11,738 nucleotides of DNA from Gammaproteobacteria bacterium (GTDB lineage Bacteria; Pseudomonadota; Gammaproteobacteria; Cardiobacteriales; Wohlfahrtiimonadaceae): positions 1 through 11,738 of the forward strand of contig BHEQ01000041.1 in the NCBI GenBank assembly GCA_003864535.1. Reading direction: 5' to 3'. The notes below the pieces were generated by a model. That model searched no databases. It was not told the origin of the DNA and worked only from the letters and a program-made list of their open reading frames with translations. Positions 1 to 6,013 of this stretch are shown here, one piece after another. Position 1 is the first letter of the stretch. Each line of letters opens with the position of its first letter. A program made the position numbers and the translations under genes.

Positions 1-153
1 GATGTAACATGGTAACGAGTACAAGCAATAAACCATAAACTATAAAAAGTTAAAATATAAGAAGATATATGTCGCGAAACGAAACACCAACTAATCCAAA
101 CCCTATTTGTTTTTAAGCATTGCCTCGAAGAGGCTGCTTAAGGAACACCAGTT
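1..153 (+). other. 23S-5S rRNA internal spacer with hairpin
   Basis: This is AT-rich sequence directly before the 5S gene and is inferred to be the 23S-5S spacer, because a 5S gene with its own terminator normally ends an rRNA operon. I do not recognise the 23S 3' end in it, so that end should lie left of the window. No tRNA is visible. A strong hairpin lies at 113-141: TTAAGCA (113-119) pairs with TGCTTAA (135-141), and GCCTC (122-126) pairs with GAGGC (130-134) around a GAA loop, leaving two bulged T. It is probably an rRNA processing or folding element rather than a terminator, since no T-run follows. Confidence 0.6.
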
Positions 154-272
154 TTCCTGGAGACAATAGCGCTATGGAACCACCCGATCCCATTCCGAAC
201 TCGGAAGTGAAACGTAGCAGCGCCGATGATAGTGTGGGGCCTCCCCATGTGAAAGTAGGTCATCTCCAGGGC
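154..272 (+). rRNA. rrf: 5S ribosomal RNA
   Basis: This is the large-subunit 5S rRNA. The conserved core CGAACTCGGAAGTGAAAC and the segment GCGCCGATGATAGTGTGGGG are present. The ends close into the usual helix: CCTGGAGA near 156 pairs with TCTCCAGG ending at 270. The length of about 119 nt fits the family. The exact ends are placed by alignment to the remembered E. coli 5S and may be off by one to three bases. An intrinsic terminator follows about 25 bp later, so this is the last gene of its operon. Confidence 0.95.
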
Positions 273-296
273 TTAATTTAGTAGTAGTAAGTAAGC

Positions 297-327
297 AAAC
301 CCTCATTTAGAAATAAATGGGGGTTTT
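297..327 (+). terminator. Intrinsic terminator of the rRNA operon
   Basis: A 13-bp stem, AAACCCTCATTTA (297-309) with TAAATGGGGGTTT (314-326), contains one G-T wobble and closes on a GAAA tetraloop. The descending arm ends in TTTT. Its position just after the 5S gene and the stability of the stem make it a convincing Rho-independent terminator. Confidence 0.85.
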
Positions 328-482
328 GTGTTTGGCAGGTTAAAATAATAAAATAAACAAATAAAATTTTATAAAAATGATATAAATCAACAGTAATAGT
401 TTATTGAATCTAATTTTTTTGCTTTAATGTACATATATATACTCAAATTCGGTTTTAATACAATTTAAAAGGTACTTATTTT

Positions 483-1478
483 ATGCTCAAGAATATGACA
501 ATATATTACTTTGTATTTTTACTATTCTTCTTCATGGATATTGGGTATTCAAATGAGATTAGATTCGTCGGTTTCCGTACGGTTCAACTAGAAGATCCCG
601 TTAGTCAAAAGCTAATGAAAGCAGTAATTTTCTATCCTTCTGAAACGGCAATCACGCCCACAGAAATAGGTATGGTTAAGCTGTATGCTGCGAGAGACAT
701 TCCAGTAAAAATAGGGCATTATCCATTAGTACTATTTTCACATGGAAATGGCGGTGGATTATTTAGTCATCATGATTTTGCAATATTTTTGGCAAAAAAT
801 AATTATTTGGTCGCCATGATTGAACACCCCGAAGATAATTTTAAAGATAGTAGTGGGTTAGGTACAGACAGAGTATGGATTGGGCGTAATCTTCAGGTGA
901 CAGCACTACTTGATTATTTATTACAAGATGCCTCACTATCTGCCAACATAGATACTAACAAAATAGGGGTTGCTGGTTTTTCTGCAGGTGCCTATACCGC
1001 TTTGTTGATGCTAGGTGCAAAGCCAAAATTTGCGCTACTATTAAATTATTGTCAGGCATTACCAACAAGTGTGTTATGCGAACAGATAGATATTCTTTTA
1101 TCTAAACCGCCATTAATTGCTAAAGGAGATCAACGTATTCGTGCTGCATTTGTGATGAGTCCTGTCGCAGCATTTTTTGATAAACAAGGATTATCTGAGG
1201 TTCTACAGCCAGTCTATTTAGTGGCGGCGGAAAAAGACACCGTGATTCCACTTCAATATAATGCTGCCTATATTAAAACAATCCTTTCTTCACTGGTACA
1301 GTATACGGTGATCCCTAATGCAGATCATTTTGTATTTTTATCACCATGCTCAACTGCAATGCGTTCGGAAATTCCGAGCATATGTACAGATTCTGTGAAT
1401 GTGAATCGAAATAAAGTACATGAATTTATAAATCAAGAAGCGCTTCATTTTTTTAATGATCAGTTTAATCTGCACTAA
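483..1478 (+). CDS. Secreted alpha/beta-hydrolase, PAF-acetylhydrolase/dienelactone hydrolase-like
   Basis: This predicted exported serine ester hydrolase has 331 aa. Residues 1-23 form a signal peptide with a very hydrophobic core (YYFVFLLFFF) and a likely cut near residue 23. The alpha/beta-hydrolase landmarks are in order: SHGNGGG (86-92) as oxyanion loop, GFSAG (165-169) with nucleophile Ser167, AAEKD with acid Asp252, and NADHF with catalytic His282. The spacing and the segment MIEHPEDN resemble PAF-acetylhydrolase-like/dienelactone hydrolase proteins. The substrate is unknown; short-chain esters or lipids are plausible. Start ATG 483 has AAAAGG (467-472) at 10 nt; a second ATG at 495 would also leave a signal peptide. 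It stands alone between the rRNA terminator and the RDD gene, so it probably has its own promoter. The family call is good, the specificity unknown. Confidence 0.85.
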   Translation: MLKNMTIYYFVFLLFFFMDIGYSNEIRFVGFRTVQLEDPVSQKLMKAVIFYPSETAITPTEIGMVKLYAARDIPVKIGHYPLVLFSHGNGGGLFSHHDFAIFLAKNNYLVAMIEHPEDNFKDSSGLGTDRVWIGRNLQVTALLDYLLQDASLSANIDTNKIGVAGFSAGAYTALLMLGAKPKFALLLNYCQALPTSVLCEQIDILLSKPPLIAKGDQRIRAAFVMSPVAAFFDKQGLSEVLQPVYLVAAEKDTVIPLQYNAAYIKTILSSLVQYTVIPNADHFVFLSPCSTAMRSEIPSICTDSVNVNRNKVHEFINQEALHFFNDQFNLH

Positions 1479-1517
1479 ATATAAAATTTGTCTTTTTTTT
1501 ATTGAATAAATAAGCTA

Positions 1518-1539
1518 TTGTCGCAATAATTTGCGGCAA
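1518..1539 (+). promoter_or_regulatory. Hairpin in the leader of the RDD gene
   Basis: TTGTCGCAA (1518-1526) and TTGCGGCAA (1531-1539) form a 9-bp stem with one T-G wobble around a TAAT loop. No T-run follows, so it is not a standard terminator. It covers the TTG codon at 1531, which argues for the ATG at 1555 as the true start of the next gene. Confidence 0.45.
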
Positions 1540-1554
1540 AGTACTTATAAACTT

Positions 1555-2013
1555 ATGAAAATATTAAATCAAAACACATCCCTTTTACCAGCTCCACTGT
1601 ATAAAAGATTGGGGGCAATGCTTTACGATAGCATGGCGTTAAGTGCCTCTCTTATGCTTGTTGTTGCAGCATGGTTGCCGTTTAATAAAGGTGAGGCGAT
1701 AGGTTCTGATACATTAATTTTATTAACTTTAATGCGGATCTCTTTAGTTCTTACATTTTTTAGTTTTTTTAGTTTTTTTTGGCATAGAGACGGGCAAACT
1801 CTTGGAATGCGTGCATGGAAGATCCGTATGCAGCAAAAAAATGGAGAAAATATTACTTATATACAATCTATTTTGCGCATATGCACGGCATTAATTAGCT
1901 TTAGCTGTTTTGGCTTAGGTTATTTTTGGATAATAATTGATCCAAGTAAGCAGGCATGGCATGATAAATGGACCGGTACCGAGGTCGTATCTCTTAGTGA
2001 CGTGACGCGGTAA
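1555..2013 (+). CDS. RDD family inner-membrane protein
   Basis: This small integral membrane protein of the RDD family has 152 aa from ATG 1555. RDD proteins are poorly characterised; some are linked to ion or solute transport. The signature is visible: Y-K-R-L-x-A-M-L-Y-D (16-25) opens the first helix, GQTLGMRAWKIRM (80-92) follows the second, and DPSKQAWHDKWTGTEVV (129-145) follows the third. Hydrophobic segments are about 26-43, 54-75 and 106-128. A TTG at 1531 would add eight residues, but it lies in a hairpin without a ribosome binding site; the ATG also lacks a strong one. The second helix is coded by T6, T7 and T8 runs (1756-1780), giving FFSFFSFF. The 3' end overlaps the convergent ftsQ by 20 bp. 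The specific function is unknown. Confidence 0.85.
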   Translation: MKILNQNTSLLPAPLYKRLGAMLYDSMALSASLMLVVAAWLPFNKGEAIGSDTLILLTLMRISLVLTFFSFFSFFWHRDGQTLGMRAWKIRMQQKNGENITYIQSILRICTALISFSCFGLGYFWIIIDPSKQAWHDKWTGTEVVSLSDVTR

Positions 2014-2842
2014 GGTTATAAGCTCCACTCACAGCCTTAGTACGCCATTTGACCGCAAAGCCGCTATTGTAACGCAGATCTACGCTTTTTATTTCATCTG
2101 CGCGTGCTGCTATGTACTCTTTGTAATGTAAGCTAAAAGTCTGTAATCTCTGTTCATAATTTTCAGATCCCAATAATAATTGAATATTATTATCGAGGAT
2201 AATTGAAAAAGCACGGCGCTCATCAAGATTTAAAGAAATAATTCTAAGATCTAGTGCCTCAAGCAAGTCTTGTGTCGGGCTTATTTTCTTGATTAAGGTC
2301 TTAGCGTATTGTTCTTTGCCATGCAAAAAAAGCCAATCACCATCTGGAATTATTTTAGGAGTGAAAATATTACCATCGGTATCAATCATTTTTGCAAAGC
2401 CCCAACGTGCAAAAGGCTTACGGACATCAATATAAATTGCCAAGCGATTAGGCCATTGCCTTTCAAGCTTTACATAGTTGACCCACGGCTCAGTTAGCCA
2501 CTGTTTGCGATAATTATCCAGATCAAATGTTAGCGCATTTTTATTGCTCGCTATTTTAATTAATTCTTGGAGCTTATATTGGGGTATATTATCAACATTG
2601 CCATATATAGTAATATTTTGGAACTTAATTGGATTATTATTTTGGATATACACATGCATTAAGTAAGGTACGGCAAAAATAGCTAAAAAAGCTAGCGTAG
2701 AAAGTGCAATCTTAACGCTACTGATTATAAAATTGATTACTTTTTTAATAGAAAAACGCCGCCGCTGCTTTGCATGGCTATACTGACGCTGCCATTTATA
2801 CACTGATTTAGATGTAGAGCTTTTCATCATTGCTATTCTCAA
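1994..2842 (-). CDS. ftsQ: Cell division protein FtsQ
   Basis: FtsQ is a bitopic divisome protein that links FtsB/FtsL to the septal synthase complex. Here it has 282 aa: a basic cytoplasmic tail (to about 35), one transmembrane helix (about 43-66), and a periplasmic part starting with the POTRA domain at about 72. Diagnostic stretches are EPWVNYVKLERQWPNRL, the following RKPFARWG, and VDLRYNSGFAVKW near the C-terminus. The start is uncertain. TTG 2842 has AAGG six bases upstream, whereas ATG 2830 has only a weak GAG. The stronger site would favour TTG, but it is enclosed in a hairpin (see the leader entry). No ftsA, ftsZ, ddl or mur gene flanks it, unlike the normal dcw cluster. The upstream neighbour on the same strand is a DAHP synthase gene. 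The 3' end overlaps the RDD gene. Confidence 0.92.
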   Translation of the reverse strand: MRIAMMKSSTSKSVYKWQRQYSHAKQRRRFSIKKVINFIISSVKIALSTLAFLAIFAVPYLMHVYIQNNNPIKFQNITIYGNVDNIPQYKLQELIKIASNKNALTFDLDNYRKQWLTEPWVNYVKLERQWPNRLAIYIDVRKPFARWGFAKMIDTDGNIFTPKIIPDGDWLFLHGKEQYAKTLIKKISPTQDLLEALDLRIISLNLDERRAFSIILDNNIQLLLGSENYEQRLQTFSLHYKEYIAARADEIKSVDLRYNSGFAVKWRTKAVSGAYNLTASRH

Positions 2843-2845
2843 ATT

Positions 2846-2884
2846 ACACCTTAGACATAAACGATTATCGCTCCTAAGAGGTGT
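2846..2884 (-). promoter_or_regulatory. ftsQ leader hairpin covering the ribosome binding site
   Basis: Read on the minus strand, ACACC...CTAA-type arms fold back. ACACC (2846-2850 on +) pairs with GGTGT (2880-2884), and TTAG (2851-2854) pairs with CTAA (2874-2877), with a two-base bulge and a loop of about 19 nt. The inner arm contains AAGGTG, the Shine-Dalgarno sequence used by the TTG start at 2842. Folding would therefore hide that site. The structure is seen in sequence; a regulatory role is inference. Confidence 0.4.
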
Positions 2885-2907
2885 TTATATATCAAAAGTA
2901 AGTGGTA

Positions 2908-2913
2908 AGTATA
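2908..2913 (-). promoter_or_regulatory. Possible extended -10 promoter for ftsQ
   Basis: On the minus strand, TGA-TATACT matches an extended -10 element (TGn plus TATACT, five of six to TATAAT). No good -35 hexamer lies 16-18 bp upstream. It would start transcription about 60 bp before the ftsQ start codon, so the leader hairpin would be in the transcript. This is a weak call based on motif only. Confidence 0.3.
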
Positions 2914-2965
2914 TCAGATAACTATAAACAATTTTAATATTTTGCAACTTACATTTAAGTTAAGA

Positions 2966-3019
2966 TGCCTATTGGCACGTACAGTGCTATGGAGGCGAGC
3001 CAATTAATGGCGTGCCTCC
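2966..3019 (-). other. Nested and alternative hairpins between DAHP synthase gene and ftsQ
   Basis: The main hairpin pairs GGAGGC (2991-2996) with GCCTCC (3014-3019), and inside it GCC (2999-3001) with GGC (3009-3011) around an AATTAAT loop. Competing pairs are TGCC (2966-2969) with GGCA (2974-2977), GCAC (2975-2978) with GTGC (2984-2987), and GGCACG (2974-2979) with CGTGCC (3011-3016). It sits just 3' of the DAHP synthase stop codon. It may end that transcript, although no T-run follows on the minus strand. Confidence 0.45.
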
Positions 3020-3045
3020 TCCTTGATTATTTTAAATATGATTAG

Positions 3046-4419
3046 CTATGATTTATTTGACTTAGAAAAGCTACGATGTGCTTTTAACTTTTCAGAGGTT
3101 AAAAATGCAAGCTCCAAGCTTTGTTGAGCATTTAAACGCGGATCACAATGAGTGTGATAGCGATTGCCTAAATCTTGCGCGGTAATGTTTTGTCCGCCAC
3201 CGAGGCATTCGGTTACATCTTTGCCCGTCATTTCAAAATGAACCCCGCCAGCATGTGTGCCTTCAGCATTATGTGCACTAAAGAAATCTGAAACCTCAGC
3301 TAAAATACGATCAAAAGGACGCGTTTTATAGCCCGTATCAGCTTTAATGGTATTACCATGCATAGCATCACAACTCCAAACAACACTACGTCCCTCAGCT
3401 TTAACACGGCGTAGTAATGGGGGTAGATGCTTTAATACTTTATCAGAGCCCATACGGGTAATTAAAGTTAAACGGCCTGCCTCATTTTCTGGATTTAAAA
3501 TATCTATCAAACGAATTAAATCATCAGGAGACATTTTATCAGATACTTTTACTCCAATTGGATTGGCAATGCCGCGAGCATATTCAATATGCGCGCCATC
3601 TAATTGGCGGGTACGCTCTCCAATCCAAACCATATGCGCACTGGTGTCATACCATTCACCTGATGTTGAATCTATTCGTGTAAATGCCTCTTCATAGCCC
3701 AATAATAGCATCTCATGTGATGTAAAAAACTGCGTTTCACGAATTTGTGGTGTATTTTCCGCATTTAAACCGCAAGCTTCCATAAAACTTAACGCATCGG
3801 TTATATGATGGGCAAGATCGCTATATTTATGTCCTTGCGGTGAGGTATCTAAGAAATTCATAGTCCAGCCTTGAACACGATGTAAATCTGCATAACCACC
3901 TTGAGCAAACGCACGGAGCAGATTTAAAGTCATGGCTGATTGAGTATAAGCCGTCCACAAGCGTTCAGGATCAGGCGTGCGCGAGGCTGCATTAAAATCA
4001 ATATGATTGACGATATCGCCACGATAACTTGCATGAGTAATCCCATCAATAGTTTCTGTATCTTCAGAGCGCGGCTTCGCAAATTGCCCCGCTATACGTC
4101 CAACTTTGATAACAGGGCAGTGTGCGGCATAAGTTAAAACTACCGCCATTTGCAAAAGAACGCGAAAAGTATCGCGGATATTTTGCGAGTTAAATTCAGA
4201 AAAGCTCTCAGCACAGTCACCGCCTTGAAGTAAAAAAGCATCACCAATAGATGCTTTGGCTAATAATGCTTTAAGCGTCCGTGCCTCGCCTGCAAAGACT
4301 AAGGGCGGAGCTGCCGCAAGGCGTTTTTCTACGGCTTGTAATTGTGCCTGATCTGGATAATTGGGCATTTGTAAAGCGGTTTTATTTCTCCAGCTGTCTG
4401 GTGTCCAAATCTGACTCAT
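3046..4419 (-). CDS. aroG: Class II 3-deoxy-7-phosphoheptulonate (DAHP) synthase
   Basis: This enzyme condenses phosphoenolpyruvate and erythrose 4-phosphate to DAHP, the first step of the shikimate pathway, in the cytoplasm. It is the class II (plant/Mycobacterium) type: N-terminal WTPDSWRNK (5-13), LVFAGEAR (40-47), LLQGGDCAESF (63-73) and KVGRIAGQFAKPRS (105-118). By alignment to the remembered M. tuberculosis enzyme, the metal ligands are Cys69, His354 (DAMHGNT), Glu396 (HFEMTGKDVTE) and Asp426 (CDPRLN), all present; Arg108 corresponds to the PEP-binding Arg126. The 457-aa length is normal. I place the start at ATG 4419, not 4494, because family N-termini begin MSQxWTPDSW and AAGGA (complement at 4428-4432) sits eight bases upstream. 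Whether it feels Phe/Trp feedback cannot be judged here. Confidence 0.95.
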   Translation of the reverse strand: MSQIWTPDSWRNKTALQMPNYPDQAQLQAVEKRLAAAPPLVFAGEARTLKALLAKASIGDAFLLQGGDCAESFSEFNSQNIRDTFRVLLQMAVVLTYAAHCPVIKVGRIAGQFAKPRSEDTETIDGITHASYRGDIVNHIDFNAASRTPDPERLWTAYTQSAMTLNLLRAFAQGGYADLHRVQGWTMNFLDTSPQGHKYSDLAHHITDALSFMEACGLNAENTPQIRETQFFTSHEMLLLGYEEAFTRIDSTSGEWYDTSAHMVWIGERTRQLDGAHIEYARGIANPIGVKVSDKMSPDDLIRLIDILNPENEAGRLTLITRMGSDKVLKHLPPLLRRVKAEGRSVVWSCDAMHGNTIKADTGYKTRPFDRILAEVSDFFSAHNAEGTHAGGVHFEMTGKDVTECLGGGQNITAQDLGNRYHTHCDPRLNAQQSLELAFLTSEKLKAHRSFSKSNKS

Positions 4420-4485
4420 GATGTTAATCCTTAATGGTTGGTGTTCTATGAATAAAATATAAGTAATAAATAAATAAGACAGCAT

Positions 4486-4513
4486 AGAATACACAAGATT
4501 TTTAATCTATCAA
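4486..4513 (-). promoter_or_regulatory. Predicted sigma-70 promoter of the DAHP synthase gene
   Basis: On the minus strand, TTGATA (complement at 4508-4513) is followed after 16 bp by TATTCT (complement at 4486-4491). These match the -35 and -10 consensus at five and four of six positions. The transcript would carry a leader of about 60 nt to the ATG at 4419. I see no leader peptide or attenuator in that leader. Confidence 0.4.
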
Positions 4514-4624
4514 GTATTCAAGCAAGTTAATATCTAAAATATAAATATAATTCTCAAATGTAAATTAATTCTAGCAAATTTAGCCATGTACAAAAAGACG
4601 ATCTTACAACTGAAATGCAGCTGC

Positions 4625-4649
4625 GACAAAGTGCATAAATGGCTTTGTC
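4625..4649. other. Inverted repeat in the divergent intergenic region
   Basis: GACAAAG (4625-4631) and CTTTGTC (4643-4649) are perfect inverted arms around an 11-base centre that itself contains CAT and ATG able to pair. No T-run follows on either strand, so it is not a standard terminator. It lies between the two divergent transcription units and could be an operator or a cruciform; the role is unknown. Confidence 0.35.
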
Positions 4650-4676
4650 CTAAAGAAAATCATTTGGTTTGCTAAT

Positions 4677-4761
4677 TTATCAAGCTGCAATATTAGTGAG
4701 TATATACATAATATGGTCTATTTGATAAGCTTATCAGTCTTGTTAATAATATTATCAAGCT
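4677..4761 (+). promoter_or_regulatory. Lipase promoter with palindromic operator-like site and flanking direct repeats
   Basis: TTGATA (4722-4727) and AATAAT (4745-4750), 17 bp apart, match the sigma-70 -35 and -10 boxes at five of six each. A perfect 14-bp palindrome, TGATAAGCTTATCA (4723-4736), overlaps the -35 box and the spacer. The 10-mer TTATCAAGCT occurs at 4677-4686 and again at 4752-4761, near the expected start of transcription, sharing the AGCT core with the palindrome. A regulator bound here would be well placed to block RNA polymerase. The regulator is unknown. Confidence 0.5.
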
Positions 4762-4801
4762 TATTACTATTTTTTTAATTATTTTTTTCTGGAGTATTGA
4801 C

Positions 4802-6013
4802 ATGCAACAATATATTTTAAAAGCGCTATTAATAATTAGTTTTCTATTAAATCCAAGCGTATATTTATTTGCACACGACAAAAATTTAAAAGATTCAATT
4901 GTACTCGTTCATGGTTTTAGTGGGTGGGGTAGAGATGAGATGCAAGGTAAATATCGATATTGGGGTGGCTTTAATGATCTTCAAGAAGAGCTAGTCCGAG
5001 CAGGCTACCCTACTGTTACCGCAGCAGTTGGGCCTATTAGTTCAACATGGGATCGTGCCATTGAGCTATATGCACAATTATCAGGAACTTGTGTTGATTA
5101 TGGTGCCGCTCATTCAATACGGCATGGGCATTCACGATATGGACGTTGTTATCCCAAACTAGTTTCTAAGTTTAATCAAAATAATAGAGTCCATTTAATT
5201 GGTCATAGCCAAGGCGCACCTACTATTTATATGTTGGCACATTTACTCAAATATGGATCAAAAGAGGAAATGCTAGCAACAGGTGCAATGACCAATCCTC
5301 TCTTTCATGGTGGTAAAGATTGGATTCGTTCAGTAACATCTGTTTCAGGTGCTCTAAATGGCACAACATTGTCCAACTCCTTAGATCCTATCAAAGAGCT
5401 TATTGTTAATATTACAGTAGCAGTCGCTAGCATAAGTGGTGGATTAAATCAGCAGAACATTATTTATGATTTTAAATTAGATCAGTGGGGGCTTAAAAAA
5501 CAGATAAATGAATCATTTAAAGAATATAGGCGACGTATTTTAGCATCCTCCCTTTGGATGCACTCTAAAGATATCTCAGCATATACCTTATCTACTTATG
5601 GTGCCGCCGAGGAAAATAGATGGTTAAGACCATCCCCAGATGTTTATTATATGTCCTTTAGTAATAGCACAACTCACAAAGGTTTGCTTTCTAATAACCA
5701 CTATCCTATTCCATTTACCACAAAGGCATTGCTCCTGAGCAACGCATTACTCATTGGTACAAGCCCTAAGCATGATTATCAATGGCGAGAAAATGATGGA
5801 GTTGTTAATACACACAGTATGATTGCACCACTTAATCAACCATGGCGACATGACCGTGATCAAACAAAAAAAGGTATTTGGAATTTTATAGGGCATACTA
5901 ATAATCAAGATCATTTAGATACCGTTGGTCTTTTAAATTTAAATATTCTCGACTTTTATAAGCTAAAAGAATTTTACCTAACACATGCAAAAAAAATATA
6001 TTCTTTAAAATAA
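4802..6013 (+). CDS. Secreted zinc-binding triacylglycerol lipase (family I.5/I.6-like)
   Basis: This exported lipase of 403 aa aligns almost throughout with the Geobacillus L1/T1 and staphylococcal lipases. The signal peptide is residues 1-24. Landmarks are IVLVHGFSGWG (33-43), YRYWGG (51-56), VGPISSTWDRA (76-86), YGAAHSIRHGHSRYG (100-114), GHSQG (134-138), YDFKLDQWGL (222-231) and ENDGVVNT (330-337). By remembered L1 numbering, the catalytic triad is Ser136, Asp332 and His371, and the zinc ligands Asp84, His104, His110 and Asp257 are all kept. The calcium site is not: L1 Glu360, Asp365 and Pro366 correspond to Asp373, Leu378 and Asn379. GGAG (4791-4794) lies seven bases before the ATG. It appears monocistronic. 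It should hydrolyse ester lipids outside the cytoplasm; chain preference and route across the outer membrane are unknown. Confidence 0.93.
   Translation: MQQYILKALLIISFLLNPSVYLFAHDKNLKDSIVLVHGFSGWGRDEMQGKYRYWGGFNDLQEELVRAGYPTVTAAVGPISSTWDRAIELYAQLSGTCVDYGAAHSIRHGHSRYGRCYPKLVSKFNQNNRVHLIGHSQGAPTIYMLAHLLKYGSKEEMLATGAMTNPLFHGGKDWIRSVTSVSGALNGTTLSNSLDPIKELIVNITVAVASISGGLNQQNIIYDFKLDQWGLKKQINESFKEYRRRILASSLWMHSKDISAYTLSTYGAAEENRWLRPSPDVYYMSFSNSTTHKGLLSNNHYPIPFTTKALLLSNALLIGTSPKHDYQWRENDGVVNTHSMIAPLNQPWRHDRDQTKKGIWNFIGHTNNQDHLDTVGLLNLNILDFYKLKEFYLTHAKKIYSLK

Noticed and set aside
1531..1554. TTG start for the RDD gene, adding eight residues
   Set aside because: The codon lies in the 3' arm of a hairpin and has no ribosome binding site; the ATG at 1555 gives a natural RDD N-terminus.
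3347..4137. Plus-strand open frames inside the DAHP synthase gene
   Set aside because: They are antisense shadows of a strongly conserved enzyme gene and show no domain or translation signal.
4420..4494. 25-codon N-terminal extension of the DAHP synthase
   Set aside because: Family proteins begin at MSQxWTPDSW, and the good AAGGA ribosome binding site is placed for ATG 4419; the extension also overlaps the predicted promoter.
4693..4881. 62-codon minus-strand open frame over the lipase start
   Set aside because: It covers the lipase promoter, ribosome binding site and signal-peptide codons on the other strand; the lipase is clearly the real gene.
483..6013. The two secreted hydrolases as a joint lipid-degradation operon
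   Set aside because: They are over 3 kb apart, separated by genes on the other strand, and belong to different hydrolase families, so no shared transcript or pathway can be claimed.
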